From Hyphomicrobiales bacterium (GTDB lineage: Bacteria; Pseudomonadota; Alphaproteobacteria; Rhizobiales; Beijerinckiaceae), in assembly GCA_900466745.1 (NCBI GenBank), contig UBNE01000002.1, forward strand, positions 1-64,000: a DNA stretch of 64,000 nucleotides, in the 5' to 3' direction. The notes under the pieces are model-generated. The model saw nothing but the letters and a program-made list of their open reading frames with translations. It made no database searches and was not told the origin of the DNA. Below, in pieces: positions 53,657-63,112 of the stretch. The position numbers and the translations under genes were made by a program. Numbering within the stretch: the first letter of the stretch is position 1; every line of letters starts with the position of its first letter.

Positions 53657-53983
53657 ATGGCGGGAGACCTCTCCGATCTCGGCAAGCGCATCGCGCGCGG
53701 CATCGCCGAGGTGAAGAAGACGACGGGGTCCGAGCTCATCGCCGAGAGCGGCCCGGTGCCGCTCGCCGGCCGGATCGCCGGCCCGGTCATCCAGCATCGC
53801 CGCCGCCGGGCCGAAGGCACGCATCGCTTCGTGCTGATCCTGCCCTTCGGCGAGGGCGAGGTCCGCGTCGAGCTGGAGCCGAAGGACTACGCCGCGCTGA
53901 CGCGCGAGATGGTGCGCTTCTGGAACGAACAGGGCGAGGCGGCCTCGCAGCCGCCGGTGCCGCTCAAGGAGGACGAGGCCTGA
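53657..53983 (+). CDS. Small soluble protein of unknown function
   Basis: 108 aa from the ATG at 53657, preceded by GGAGG at 5 nt; an ATG at 53642 overlapping the gpsA stop would add five residues. An amphipathic start (DLSDLGKRIARGIAEVKKTT), a basic HRRRRAEGTHRFVLILPF segment and an acidic end suggest a small alpha/beta fold. It takes the position that a YciI-like gene often has between gpsA and the EVE gene in relatives (from memory). The stop shares a base with the next start. Confidence 0.75.
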   Translation: MAGDLSDLGKRIARGIAEVKKTTGSELIAESGPVPLAGRIAGPVIQHRRRRAEGTHRFVLILPFGEGEVRVELEPKDYAALTREMVRFWNEQGEAASQPPVPLKEDEA

Positions 53984-54393
53984 TGGCTCACTGGCTGATC
54001 AAATCCGAACCCTCGGTCTGGTCCTGGGACGACCAGGTCAAGGCCGGCGCGGAAGGAACCCGCTGGGACGGGGTGAAGAACCACACCGCCAAGCTGAACC
54101 TGATGGCGATGAAGCGCGGCGAGCAGGTCTTCTTCTACCATTCCAACGAAGGGCTCGCGGTCGTCGGCATCGCCGAGGTCATCCGCGAAGCCTATCCCTG
54201 GGAAGAGGCGGGCCCGCCCTGGGTGCTGGTCGACTTCAGGGCGGTGAAGCCGCTGCCGAAGCCCGTGACCCTCGCCGCCGTCAAGGCCGAGCCCCGGCTC
54301 GCGAAAATGTCCCTCGTCACCTCCTTCCGCCTCTCGGTGCAGCCGGTGACGGACGAGGAATGGGACATCGTCTGCAAGATGGGCGGCCTATGA
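53983..54393 (+). CDS. EVE domain-containing protein
   Basis: 136 aa, the typical single-domain length. MAHWLIKSEPSVWSWDDQ, then WDGVKNHTAKLNLMAMKRGE, VFFYHSNEGLAVVGIAEV, and a final FRLSVQPVTDEEWD. EVE is a PUA-like fold that binds modified bases in DNA or RNA; thymocyte nuclear protein 1 is a relative. Last gene of the tsaD operon. Confidence 0.92.
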   Translation: MAHWLIKSEPSVWSWDDQVKAGAEGTRWDGVKNHTAKLNLMAMKRGEQVFFYHSNEGLAVVGIAEVIREAYPWEEAGPPWVLVDFRAVKPLPKPVTLAAVKAEPRLAKMSLVTSFRLSVQPVTDEEWDIVCKMGGL

Positions 54394-54589
54394 GGCCGTC
54401 TTCCGGACCGCCTTCCGGCCGCCGGCGCGCACCGCCGAAAGTCTGTGACACGAAAGTGCGAGCGCGAAGCGCTTGCCGCGCCGCACGCGCATCCTATGAT
54501 GCACCCAATTCAAAGGAGCGGGACCGCGCCCGCCGTCGCGGCGGAGACGGGAACGCGACACAAGACCCTATCCGGGGAGACGCCTGCAA

Positions 54590-56542
<1,953 letters not shown>

Positions 56543-56642
56543 GCCGGCCCGGGCCCGCAGGCGCGTCCGCCGGGAGGGGCCGCCCCTTCCGGCACCGCCC
56601 TCCCGCGGCGGCGGAATCGCCGTCTTGTCGCGCTCCCGCCGC

Positions 56643-57032
56643 CTACGGATTTGGCGAGGCCGCGATCACCTCGATCTCGACCTTGAACTCCGGCCGGGTG
56701 AAGCCCGAGACGATCATCAGGGTCGAGGCCGGCGGCGGCGTGCCGACATGGGCATCGCGCGATTCCATATAGCCCTTCATATGGGCGCGATCGGTGACAT
56801 AGGCGTTGACCCGCACGATATCGGCGAGCGTCATCCGCGCCTCGGCGAGGATCGCGGCGATATTGGCGAAGCAGAGATCGGCCTGCGCCCGCACATCCTC
56901 CGGCACGGCGCCGTCCGCGGCGATGCCGAGCTGCCCCGAGCAGACGGCCAGGCGCCACCCCGCCGGCACCGCGATGCCGTGGCTGTAGCGGGCGAAGGGA
57001 GGGGCGATGGTGGCGGGGTCGAGCGGCGTCAT
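56643..57032 (-). CDS. RidA-family protein
   Basis: 129 aa from the ATG at 57032 behind GGAAGGA. YjgF/RidA fold: PFARYSHGIAVPAGWRLAVC, SGQLGIAADGAVPEDVRAQA, RMTLADIVRVNAYVTD, and the C-terminal RPEFKVEIEVIAA with a residue pattern lacking the usual P-x-A-R-x-x-V Arg (here STLMIVSGFTRPE). RidA proper deaminates reactive enamines; this divergent member may have another substrate. It is convergent with acs. Confidence 0.85.
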   Translation of the reverse strand: MTPLDPATIAPPFARYSHGIAVPAGWRLAVCSGQLGIAADGAVPEDVRAQADLCFANIAAILAEARMTLADIVRVNAYVTDRAHMKGYMESRDAHVGTPPPASTLMIVSGFTRPEFKVEIEVIAASPNP

Positions 57033-57197
57033 GGCGGTCCTTCCGAAGGGCCGCACTATGCCCGCCCCGCGCGAGCGGAACCAGACCGGGCTTCGCGGGT
57101 TCGCAAGCGGATGCGCTTGGGCTAGACCATGCTCATGCCGCGTTCATGATGGCTTTATGATATTGGCTTGATATTGCATCGATCGGGACCGCGCCGC

Positions 57198-57872
57198 ATG
57201 ACGACGACGAAAACCGCCATTCCGACGCTGAAAGCGACGGCGCTGCTTCCGCTCCTGGCCCTGACGGCCTGCGCCGGCTCGCAGCGCTTCTCCGGCCCGG
57301 TGATGAACCCGCCCTCCTACAGCCAGCCCGTTTTGCCCGCGGCCCCGCCGGTGGCCTCCGCGCCCGTCACCTCCGAGCCGCTGCCGCCGCCGGGCGGCTA
57401 CCCCGCCGCCTCCGCGCCGGCGCCCGCTCCCGGCGCTCCGGGGCAGGATCCCTTCTTCGAATCCGGCGGCGTGCCGCCCGGCCAGGGCCAGCCGCCGATG
57501 GGACAGCCGGGTTCCGCTCCCACCGCGCCCGGCAACAACCAGGTCGCGGGCCTCGGCCCGAGCCCGGCCGCCCCGGCCCGCCCCTCCGCGACGCGCGACA
57601 ACGTGATCGGCGGCTGGACGGCGCGCGAGGCGACGGGGGGCACCTGCCGCATCCAACTCTCGAGCGCGCCGACGCTCGACCTCTACCGCGCCAGCTCCTC
57701 GGGCTGCGCCAATCGCGACCTGCAGAAGATCACGGCCTGGGATTATCGCGACGGCGAGGTCTATCTCTACCAGCAGGGCGGCACGGTGGCGGCGCGGCTG
57801 CGGGCCACCAGCGGCAATGCGCTCGACGGCGCCGTGACGAAGTCCGGCGCCGCGCTGTCGCTCAATCGCTGA
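57198..57872 (+). CDS. Inh/Omp19-type lipoprotein
   Basis: 224 aa. The lipobox is LALTAC with the acylated Cys at 25, so a lipoprotein. Residues 30-130 are Pro/Gly/Ala-rich. The C-terminal domain (about 135-224) is an Inh-type beta barrel: NVIGGWTAREATGGTCRIQL, a second Cys in SSSGCANRDL, then WDYRDGEVYLYQQGG. This is the build of Brucella Omp19, a protease inhibitor on the outer membrane. The single domain relates to the two units of the 17706 protein. Confidence 0.82.
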   Translation: MTTTKTAIPTLKATALLPLLALTACAGSQRFSGPVMNPPSYSQPVLPAAPPVASAPVTSEPLPPPGGYPAASAPAPAPGAPGQDPFFESGGVPPGQGQPPMGQPGSAPTAPGNNQVAGLGPSPAAPARPSATRDNVIGGWTAREATGGTCRIQLSSAPTLDLYRASSSGCANRDLQKITAWDYRDGEVYLYQQGGTVAARLRATSGNALDGAVTKSGAALSLNR

Positions 57873-57930
57873 AACGGGCAGGAAGATCGCTCGCCGGGCC
57901 GACGGAGCGAGGCGAGCGTGAAGGCGTCGC

Positions 57931-58545
57931 CTATGCCCCCATGGCGCGGGCGAGCAGCCGCGTCGGCCAGAAGGCCTTCTGGAGCGACAGGGCCAGCGTC
58001 GCGAAGCCCTTGGCATTGTCGAGGGCCTCGTCGAGGATGGTGAAGGGCGTCGGGCCGCCGGTCGCGATCACGCCCTCGATATCGGCATAGCCGCCGACCA
58101 GATCCGCCTTGAACTTGTGCGCCAGCCGCCGCATCGCGGCGTTCTCCGGCAGGCAGGTCATGTAGAGCGTCCGGATGCCGCGGTTGCGCGCGGCCGTGAT
58201 CAGCCGGGCGAACAGCTCGCTGCCGATGCCGCTGCGGCGCCATTCGGTCTCGACGCTGAAGGCGGCTTCCCCGGTCTGCGCGATGATGTCGTCGAGGCCG
58301 CGCAATTCCGCCGCCCCGCGCACCACCCCGTCCTCGACATAGGCATAGACCAGCCCGCCGACCCCGAAGGTCGTCGCGGCGTAGTTCTCGAGGAAGGCGT
58401 CGTTCACCGCCGTGCCGAAGCGCTGCTGCCGCGTCAGCGGGTCGAGCCGCAGCAGATGTTCCCGGAACAGGTCGCGCTCGGCGAGCCACAGCCTGCGGAT
58501 TTCCCCGTGGCGGACCTTGCCGCGGGCTTTCGTCGATCGAGTCAT
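57931..58545 (-). CDS. GNAT-family N-acetyltransferase
   Basis: 204 aa from the ATG at 58545, which has CGGGAG 6 nt upstream. GNAT features: LDPLTRQQRFGTAVND, GLVYAYVEDGVVRGAAELRG, FSVETEWRRSGIGSELFARL with the acetyl-CoA loop (RRSGIGS), then GIRTLYMTCLPENAAMRRLA. The substrate is unknown; similar proteins in alphaproteobacteria often stand alone. It is divergent from the cold-shock gene. Confidence 0.85.
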   Translation of the reverse strand: MTRSTKARGKVRHGEIRRLWLAERDLFREHLLRLDPLTRQQRFGTAVNDAFLENYAATTFGVGGLVYAYVEDGVVRGAAELRGLDDIIAQTGEAAFSVETEWRRSGIGSELFARLITAARNRGIRTLYMTCLPENAAMRRLAHKFKADLVGGYADIEGVIATGGPTPFTILDEALDNAKGFATLALSLQKAFWPTRLLARAMGA

Positions 58546-58867
58546 TCTCATCTCCCGAACGGCGCCTCGCGGCGCCATCGAACAGGAGGCGTTCTTCCCT
58601 ATACGCGCTTCAGATCGTCCCCGATTGCGGCGATTGCAAGAGGTCGAGCTGCGGCATTTTTGCCAGAACGGCCGAAAAAACAGGCAATATTTGCAGAGCA
58701 TCATGCATCAGACGCATGACGACCGCCGCCACTCCAGTTGGGGACGGCGCGGAAAAAAGCACTATTATGACGTGAATTGTCGTGTAATAATTTCGCGTTG
58801 CCCCCGATGACGGCGCGCCCGGCATGAGCTAAGTTGCGTGCTCCCGGTCACTCATACCTGAAGCTCC
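58546..58867 (+). other. Long AT-rich leader region of the cold-shock gene
   Basis: 322 bp without a gene. The last 150 bp have lower GC and include an imperfect inverted pair around 58763-58793 (TATTATGACG...CGTGTAATAA). Long structured leaders are typical of cold-shock genes; whether this one is transcribed in full cannot be seen. Confidence 0.45.
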
Positions 58868-59476
58868 ATGTTCGATCGTCGCAAGCCTCCCGCTGCTCAG
58901 CCTTTCGTCACGCACGAAAATATCGAAGCCAAGATCAAGTGGTTCGACCCCGAGAAGGGGTTCGGTTTCGCCTCCCCCGTCGACGGTTCGGGCGACGTTT
59001 TCCTGCATATTTCGGCGATCGGACCGCTGGACCAGCAGGACCTGCTGCCCGGCGCGACCATCGTCGCCGATCTCGGCGAGGGCCGCCGCGGCCTGCAGGT
59101 CGTCGCGGTCCACGAGATCGACCCGACGACCGCGACCCAGACGGCGCCGGCCGCGCCCCGCGGATTTGCCCCGCGCGCGCCGCGCGACGATTTCGGCGGC
59201 GGCTTCCAGGACCGTGACCGCGGCCCCCGCGGCGGCGGCTTCCAGGACCGCGACAGCGGCCCCGTCGAGGGTCCCTTCGACGGCGCGGTCAAGTTCTTCA
59301 ACTCGGATCGCGGCTTCGGCTTCATCGCTCCCGACAAGGGCGGGCCCGACGTCTTCCTGCACGTCTCCTCGCTGAGCCGCAGCGGCCTGCAGGCGCCGAT
59401 GGACGGCCAGCGCGTGCGCTTCTCGATCCGCGCCGGCCGCAAGGGGCCGGAGGCCTCGAACATCAGCTTCATCTGA
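58868..59476 (+). CDS. Protein with two cold-shock domains
   Basis: 202 aa. CSD1 at about 19-86 (AKIKWFDPEKGFGFASPVDG, DVFLHISAI) and CSD2 at about 137-202 (GAVKFFNSDRGFGFIAPDKG, DVFLHVSSLSRSGL), each with RNP1 and RNP2 aromatic residues. The linker carries a duplicated GGGFQDRDxGP-type motif, Arg/Gly-rich and disordered. Double-CSD proteins are typical of alphaproteobacteria and act as RNA chaperones. A rho-independent terminator follows. Confidence 0.92.
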   Translation: MFDRRKPPAAQPFVTHENIEAKIKWFDPEKGFGFASPVDGSGDVFLHISAIGPLDQQDLLPGATIVADLGEGRRGLQVVAVHEIDPTTATQTAPAAPRGFAPRAPRDDFGGGFQDRDRGPRGGGFQDRDSGPVEGPFDGAVKFFNSDRGFGFIAPDKGGPDVFLHVSSLSRSGLQAPMDGQRVRFSIRAGRKGPEASNISFI

Positions 59477-59504
59477 TCGGATTCGTCCGAGACGAAACCA
59501 TCGA

Positions 59505-59530
59505 GGGCCCGCCCATGGCGGGCCCTTTTT
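59505..59530 (+). terminator. Rho-independent terminator after the cold-shock gene
   Basis: GGGCCCGCC-cat-GGCGGGCCC followed by TTTTT. Confidence 0.9.
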
Positions 59531-59837
59531 CTTGGCCCCTCCCCCGCAGGCGCAATCCGTCCGCGAACACATTCCCGAAGAATCGCACCAAATCTGCGCC
59601 CCGAGGCGTCCCGGAATCGATCCGACGATCGCGAGGCCGCTGGTCTCGGTCCCAAGCCGGAACGACGGGAGCGGACCCGTTTCTGTTCCGCAGGGCATAG
59701 CGGAAACGTCAGCACGGCCGTCTTGCCGAAATCCCGTCTCCGGTCTCACGGAGCGGCAAGGCGTGCGCGCCGTCGGAAGGCAGCCCGAGGCGCACGCCGG
59801 ACGGATGGGCCGGAGACGAGCCCCGGCCCGGCCTCCG
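59531..59837. other. 307-bp intergenic stretch without a visible gene
   Basis: Lies between the cold-shock terminator and the bfr stop codon (converging). I find no ribosome-binding site with a plausible frame, no T-run hairpin for bfr and no clear repeat. Confidence 0.4.
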
Positions 59838-60332
59838 TCAATGCTCGTGGTCGTCGCCTTCGAGACCGCCGATATGCTTCTGGGTGTAGAGTTCCAGGCC
59901 GACGCGGCCGATCAGGTCGAGCTGCGTCTCGAGGAAGTCGATATGGCCTTCCTCGTCCTTCATCAGCGCCTTGAACAGGTCCTCGGACGGGTAGTCGCCG
60001 ACCTCGCGGCAATATTTCGCCGCTTCCTGATAGAGCGCGCGCGCCTCGACCTCGGCCTTGAGGTCGCATTCGATCACTTCCTTGACGTTCTCGCCGATGC
60101 GGAGCTGGTCCAGCGTCTGCAGATTGGGGAAGCCGTCGAGGAACAGGATGCGGTCGACGAAGCGGTCGGCATGGACCATCTCCTCGATCGATTCCTTCTT
60201 CCAGGTCTTGGCCATCTCCTTCAGCCCCCAATTGTCGAGCATCCGGTAATGCAGCCAGTACTGGTTGATCGCGGTGAGCTCCGAACGCAGCCCCCGGTTG
60301 AGATATTCGATGACCTTCTTGTCGCCCTTCAT
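59838..60332 (-). CDS. bfr: Bacterioferritin
   Basis: 164 aa from the ATG at 60332, with GAGGAG 7 nt upstream. The diiron ferroxidase ligands are all in canonical positions: E18, E51, H54, E94, E127, H130. M52, the axial heme ligand of bacterioferritins, is present in IEEMVH. A four-helix-bundle protein that forms a 24-subunit iron store. The His-rich end (DDHEH) is common. An ICE-like palindrome 23 bp upstream of the start suggests control by Irr, whose gene is nearby. Confidence 0.95.
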   Translation of the reverse strand: MKGDKKVIEYLNRGLRSELTAINQYWLHYRMLDNWGLKEMAKTWKKESIEEMVHADRFVDRILFLDGFPNLQTLDQLRIGENVKEVIECDLKAEVEARALYQEAAKYCREVGDYPSEDLFKALMKDEEGHIDFLETQLDLIGRVGLELYTQKHIGGLEGDDHEH

Positions 60333-60354
60333 GGCGCCGCTCCTCGCGATCCAC

Positions 60355-60371
60355 ATTAGAATAATCCTAAT
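60355..60371 (-). promoter_or_regulatory. ICE-like Irr operator upstream of bfr
   Basis: ATTAGAA-taa-TCCTAAT agrees at 14 of 17 positions with TTTAGAA-N3-TTCTAAA, the iron control element as I know it; the perfect 7-bp arms ACATTAG/CTAATGT extend it to 60353-60373. Confidence 0.65.
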
Positions 60372-60451
60372 GTAGAGAGATGCGGAGCGAAAGGGAAGAG
60401 CAAAACGGGGATGAAGCGGAGGCGCGCGTTGCGCCGGTCCGCCGATGCCCC

Positions 60452-60742
60452 TCAGGCCGCCTGGGCGGCGTCTTCGGAAATGGTGATGCCTTCGAGAATC
60501 CGTCCGACGCTGACATGGACGGCGCATTCGATGTCACGGCTGGCGCAGCTATCGCACTGGCTCGCGCAGGCGGCGCGGGCCTCGGCCAGAATCGCGCGGA
60601 CCTCGCGCGCGCAACGTCCGCAATCCGGGCTGCAGCCGAGGCAGTCGTAAGCCTCCCCGGCCGTGCGCGGACCGCTGCCGTCAGGGCCGACAGTGCCCCT
60701 GATCTGCCGGCAGGACAGGACGTTGCAGGAGCAGACGATCAC
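60452..60742 (-). CDS. bfd: Bacterioferritin-associated ferredoxin
   Basis: 96 aa. The [2Fe-2S] ligands are C4 and C6 (VCSCN) with the later pair in [17 protein letters not shown], the BFD-like domain. Bfd donates electrons to bacterioferritin heme to release stored iron. It overlaps irr by 4 bp and so is cotranscribed with it, 119 bp upstream of bfr. The C-terminal 35 residues contain three further cysteines (CASQCDSC), an extension beyond minimal Bfd. Confidence 0.9.
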   Translation of the reverse strand: MIVCSCNVLSCRQIRGTVGPDGSGPRTAGEAYDCLGCSPDCGRCAREVRAILAEARAACASQCDSCASRDIECAVHVSVGRILEGITISEDAAQAA

Positions 60743-61272
60743 GCGTGATGGCCCGCCACCCGCTTGCTCGTGGTCACCTCTTCGCCATCGGCGCTGCGCA
60801 GCCGCACGATGACCTCGACGGAGGAGATCACCATCCCGGCCGGCGCCTCGGGCAGGCCCGAGACATGGATGGTCGAGCCGGGGATGTCGGTCACCGTCTC
60901 GTCCTCTTCATTGTAGAAGTGGTGGTGCTCCGAGACATTGGTGTCGAAGAAGGTCTTGGGGCCGGAGACCGAGACCTGGCGCAGCAGGCCGGCTTCGGAG
61001 AACTGGCGCAGCGTGTTGTAGACCGTCGCCAGCGACAGCGGCTCGCGCGCGCGCAGCGCCTCCTCGTAGAGCATCTCGGCGCTGACATGGCGGTCGCCCT
61101 TGGCGAAGAGCAGCCAGCCCAAAGCCATGCGCTGGCGCGTGGGCCGCAGCCCCGCCGAACGCAGCCGCGCCTTCACCGCGCTGATCGGGCAGGAGGCCGG
61201 GCTTTTCTGCGGCCACGGAATATGCTCCGCCGCGACAGCCTGCTCCCGATCCTTGCTTGCCAGAATGCCCAT
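60739..61272 (-). CDS. irr: Iron response regulator Irr (Fur family)
   Basis: 177 aa, ATG at 61272 behind GGAAGG. Winged helix: SAGLRPTRQRMALGWLLFAK and SLATVYNTLRQFSEAGLL. The heme-binding HHH triad is at 116-118 (SEHHHFYNEED); C28-P29 is a CP-type heme regulatory site in the N-terminal tail. In Rhizobiales Irr accumulates under iron or heme limitation and represses iron-storage and heme genes. A near-perfect ICE lies just upstream, so autoregulation is likely. Confidence 0.92.
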   Translation of the reverse strand: MGILASKDREQAVAAEHIPWPQKSPASCPISAVKARLRSAGLRPTRQRMALGWLLFAKGDRHVSAEMLYEEALRAREPLSLATVYNTLRQFSEAGLLRQVSVSGPKTFFDTNVSEHHHFYNEEDETVTDIPGSTIHVSGLPEAPAGMVISSVEVIVRLRSADGEEVTTSKRVAGHHA

Positions 61273-61312
61273 CTAGAACGCCTTCCACGCTGCCTGCCTT
61301 GCGGCCGCGTAG

Positions 61313-61329
61313 TTTAGAAGTCATCTAAA
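61313..61329 (-). promoter_or_regulatory. ICE-like Irr operator upstream of irr
   Basis: TTTAGAA-gtc-ATCTAAA matches TTTAGAA-N3-TTCTAAA at all but one fixed position. It is centred in the perfect palindrome TAGTTTAGA-agtca-TCTAAACTA (61310-61332), 40 bp upstream of the irr start codon. Confidence 0.75.
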
Positions 61330-61504
61330 CTACTGATATTACTGCCATATTTGGCCTGCCGGAGCGGAAATGTCAATCGCGCGGGTTGCGACATCGCGCA
61401 GCAGCGCAACGTTATGCACCGGCGCCGGCCGGTCGTGGACGCCGGAAACCGGGCGTGGCGGCGGCGGTGCGCGCCGCGCGGATCCGCCGCGGCCGCCGCT
61501 CCGC

Positions 61505-63094
61505 TCAGTGGCCGCCGCCGCCCGCTCCGGCCGGCGCCGGCTTCGGCTTGCTGAGGAACAGCGACAGCACCACGAGGGCGGCGAAGATCGCCGTGAGCCC
61601 GAGGAAGACGTCGCCGAAGGCCATGACCAGCGCCTGCTTGTGGGCGCGCTGGTTGAGCACCGCCAGCGCCATGGTCTGGGCGGCGTCGCCGAAATCGCCG
61701 AAGCGCTGGGTCGTGTTGGCGAGCGCTTCCTCCGCGACCTGCCGCCCGGCCGCGACCCATTCGTGCAGCCGGGTGATGTGCAGGTCGGTGCGGGTGTTCA
61801 GCAGGGTGTTGATGATGGCGAGGCCGACGGCGCCGCCGAGATTGCGGGTCAGGTTGTAGAGGCCCGAGGCGTTCTTGAGCTGCTGCGGCGGCAGCGTGCC
61901 GAGCGCGACGTTGTTGATCGGCACCATGCACAGCATCAGGCCGCAGCCGCGCAGCACCTGCGGCCAGAGCAGCTCGTAGAAGTCCCAGTCCGCGGTGATC
62001 CGGGAGGCGATCCAGGTTCCGAGGGCGAAGGCGCTGAACCCGATCATCATCATCACGCGCGGGTCGAGCCTGGCCGAGAGCCGGCCGGCGACCGGCGCGG
62101 TGAAGAACATGCACAGGCCGGTGACGAACATCGTCTCGCCGATCATCAGCGCGTCATAGCCGCGAATGCGCCCGAGATAGACCGGATAGAGATAGGTCAG
62201 CCCGTAGAGCCCGATGCCCATGCAGAAGGAGAACAGCGAGCCGAAGGCGAAGTTGCGGTCCTTGAAGGCGTAGAGGTCGACCAGCGGTTCGTCGCGGGTC
62301 AACGCGCGCCAGAAGAACAGCACCGCCCCGACCACCATGACGACGGAGAAGACGACGATCTCCTCGCTCTCGAACCAGTCGAGCCGGGTCCCCTCCTCCA
62401 GCACATATTCGAGGCTGCCGAGGAAGGCCGCCATGGCGCCGAGCCCGACCCAGTCGAAGCGCTTGATCAGGCTGTGGTCGGGCTTGTCGAAATCGATCAG
62501 CGTCCAGGCCGCGATGGTGACGCCGATGCCGGGCACGACATTGACCAGGAACAGCCAGTGCCAGGAGAAGGCGTGGCTGAGATAGCCGCCGACCGTGGGG
62601 CCGATCGTCGGGGCGAGCGTCGCGACGAGGCCGATCAGCGGCGAGACCACCGGCCGCTTCGAGGGCGGGAAGATGGTGAAGGCCGCGGCGAAGACGCCGG
62701 GGATCATGCCGCCGCCGATGAAGCCCTGGATGGCGCGCCAGAGAATCATCTCGTTGATCGAGGAGGCGGTGGCGCAAAGCACGCTGGAGATGGTGAAGCC
62801 CGCCGCCGCGATCGAGAAGAACACCCGCGTCGACAGCGCCCGGCTGAGATAGCCCGACAGCGGGATCATGATCACCTCGGCGATCAGATAGGCCGTCTGC
62901 ACCCAAGCGATCTCGTCCGAGGAGGCCGACAGGCCGGCCTGGATCTCGGCCAGCGAGGCCGAGACGATCTGGATGTCGAGGATCGCCATGAACATGCCAA
63001 AGACCATCGCCATGAAGGCGAAGATCCGGCGCAGCGGGATCGCGTCCTCGGCCGGCTTGGCGGCCGGCCCGGCGGCGATGGTCGCGGTGGCCAT
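61505..63094 (-). CDS. DHA2-family MFS efflux transporter (EmrB type)
   Basis: 529 aa, about 14 predicted helices. Motif A-like GYLSRALSTR after helix 2, FMAILDIQIVSASLAEIQ in helix 1 (motif D1), WHWLFLVNVVPGI and the motif C-like GLVATLAPTIGPTVGGYLS in helix 5. Such proteins form a tripartite proton-driven drug pump with an EmrA adaptor and an outer-membrane channel. The adaptor gene is directly upstream, 18 bp away. The protein ends in a Gly-rich GAGGGGH tail. Confidence 0.92.
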   Translation of the reverse strand: MATATIAAGPAAKPAEDAIPLRRIFAFMAMVFGMFMAILDIQIVSASLAEIQAGLSASSDEIAWVQTAYLIAEVIMIPLSGYLSRALSTRVFFSIAAAGFTISSVLCATASSINEMILWRAIQGFIGGGMIPGVFAAAFTIFPPSKRPVVSPLIGLVATLAPTIGPTVGGYLSHAFSWHWLFLVNVVPGIGVTIAAWTLIDFDKPDHSLIKRFDWVGLGAMAAFLGSLEYVLEEGTRLDWFESEEIVVFSVVMVVGAVLFFWRALTRDEPLVDLYAFKDRNFAFGSLFSFCMGIGLYGLTYLYPVYLGRIRGYDALMIGETMFVTGLCMFFTAPVAGRLSARLDPRVMMMIGFSAFALGTWIASRITADWDFYELLWPQVLRGCGLMLCMVPINNVALGTLPPQQLKNASGLYNLTRNLGGAVGLAIINTLLNTRTDLHITRLHEWVAAGRQVAEEALANTTQRFGDFGDAAQTMALAVLNQRAHKQALVMAFGDVFLGLTAIFAALVVLSLFLSKPKPAPAGAGGGGH

Positions 63095-63112
63095 GACGGC
63101 CTCCTTGCAGCG

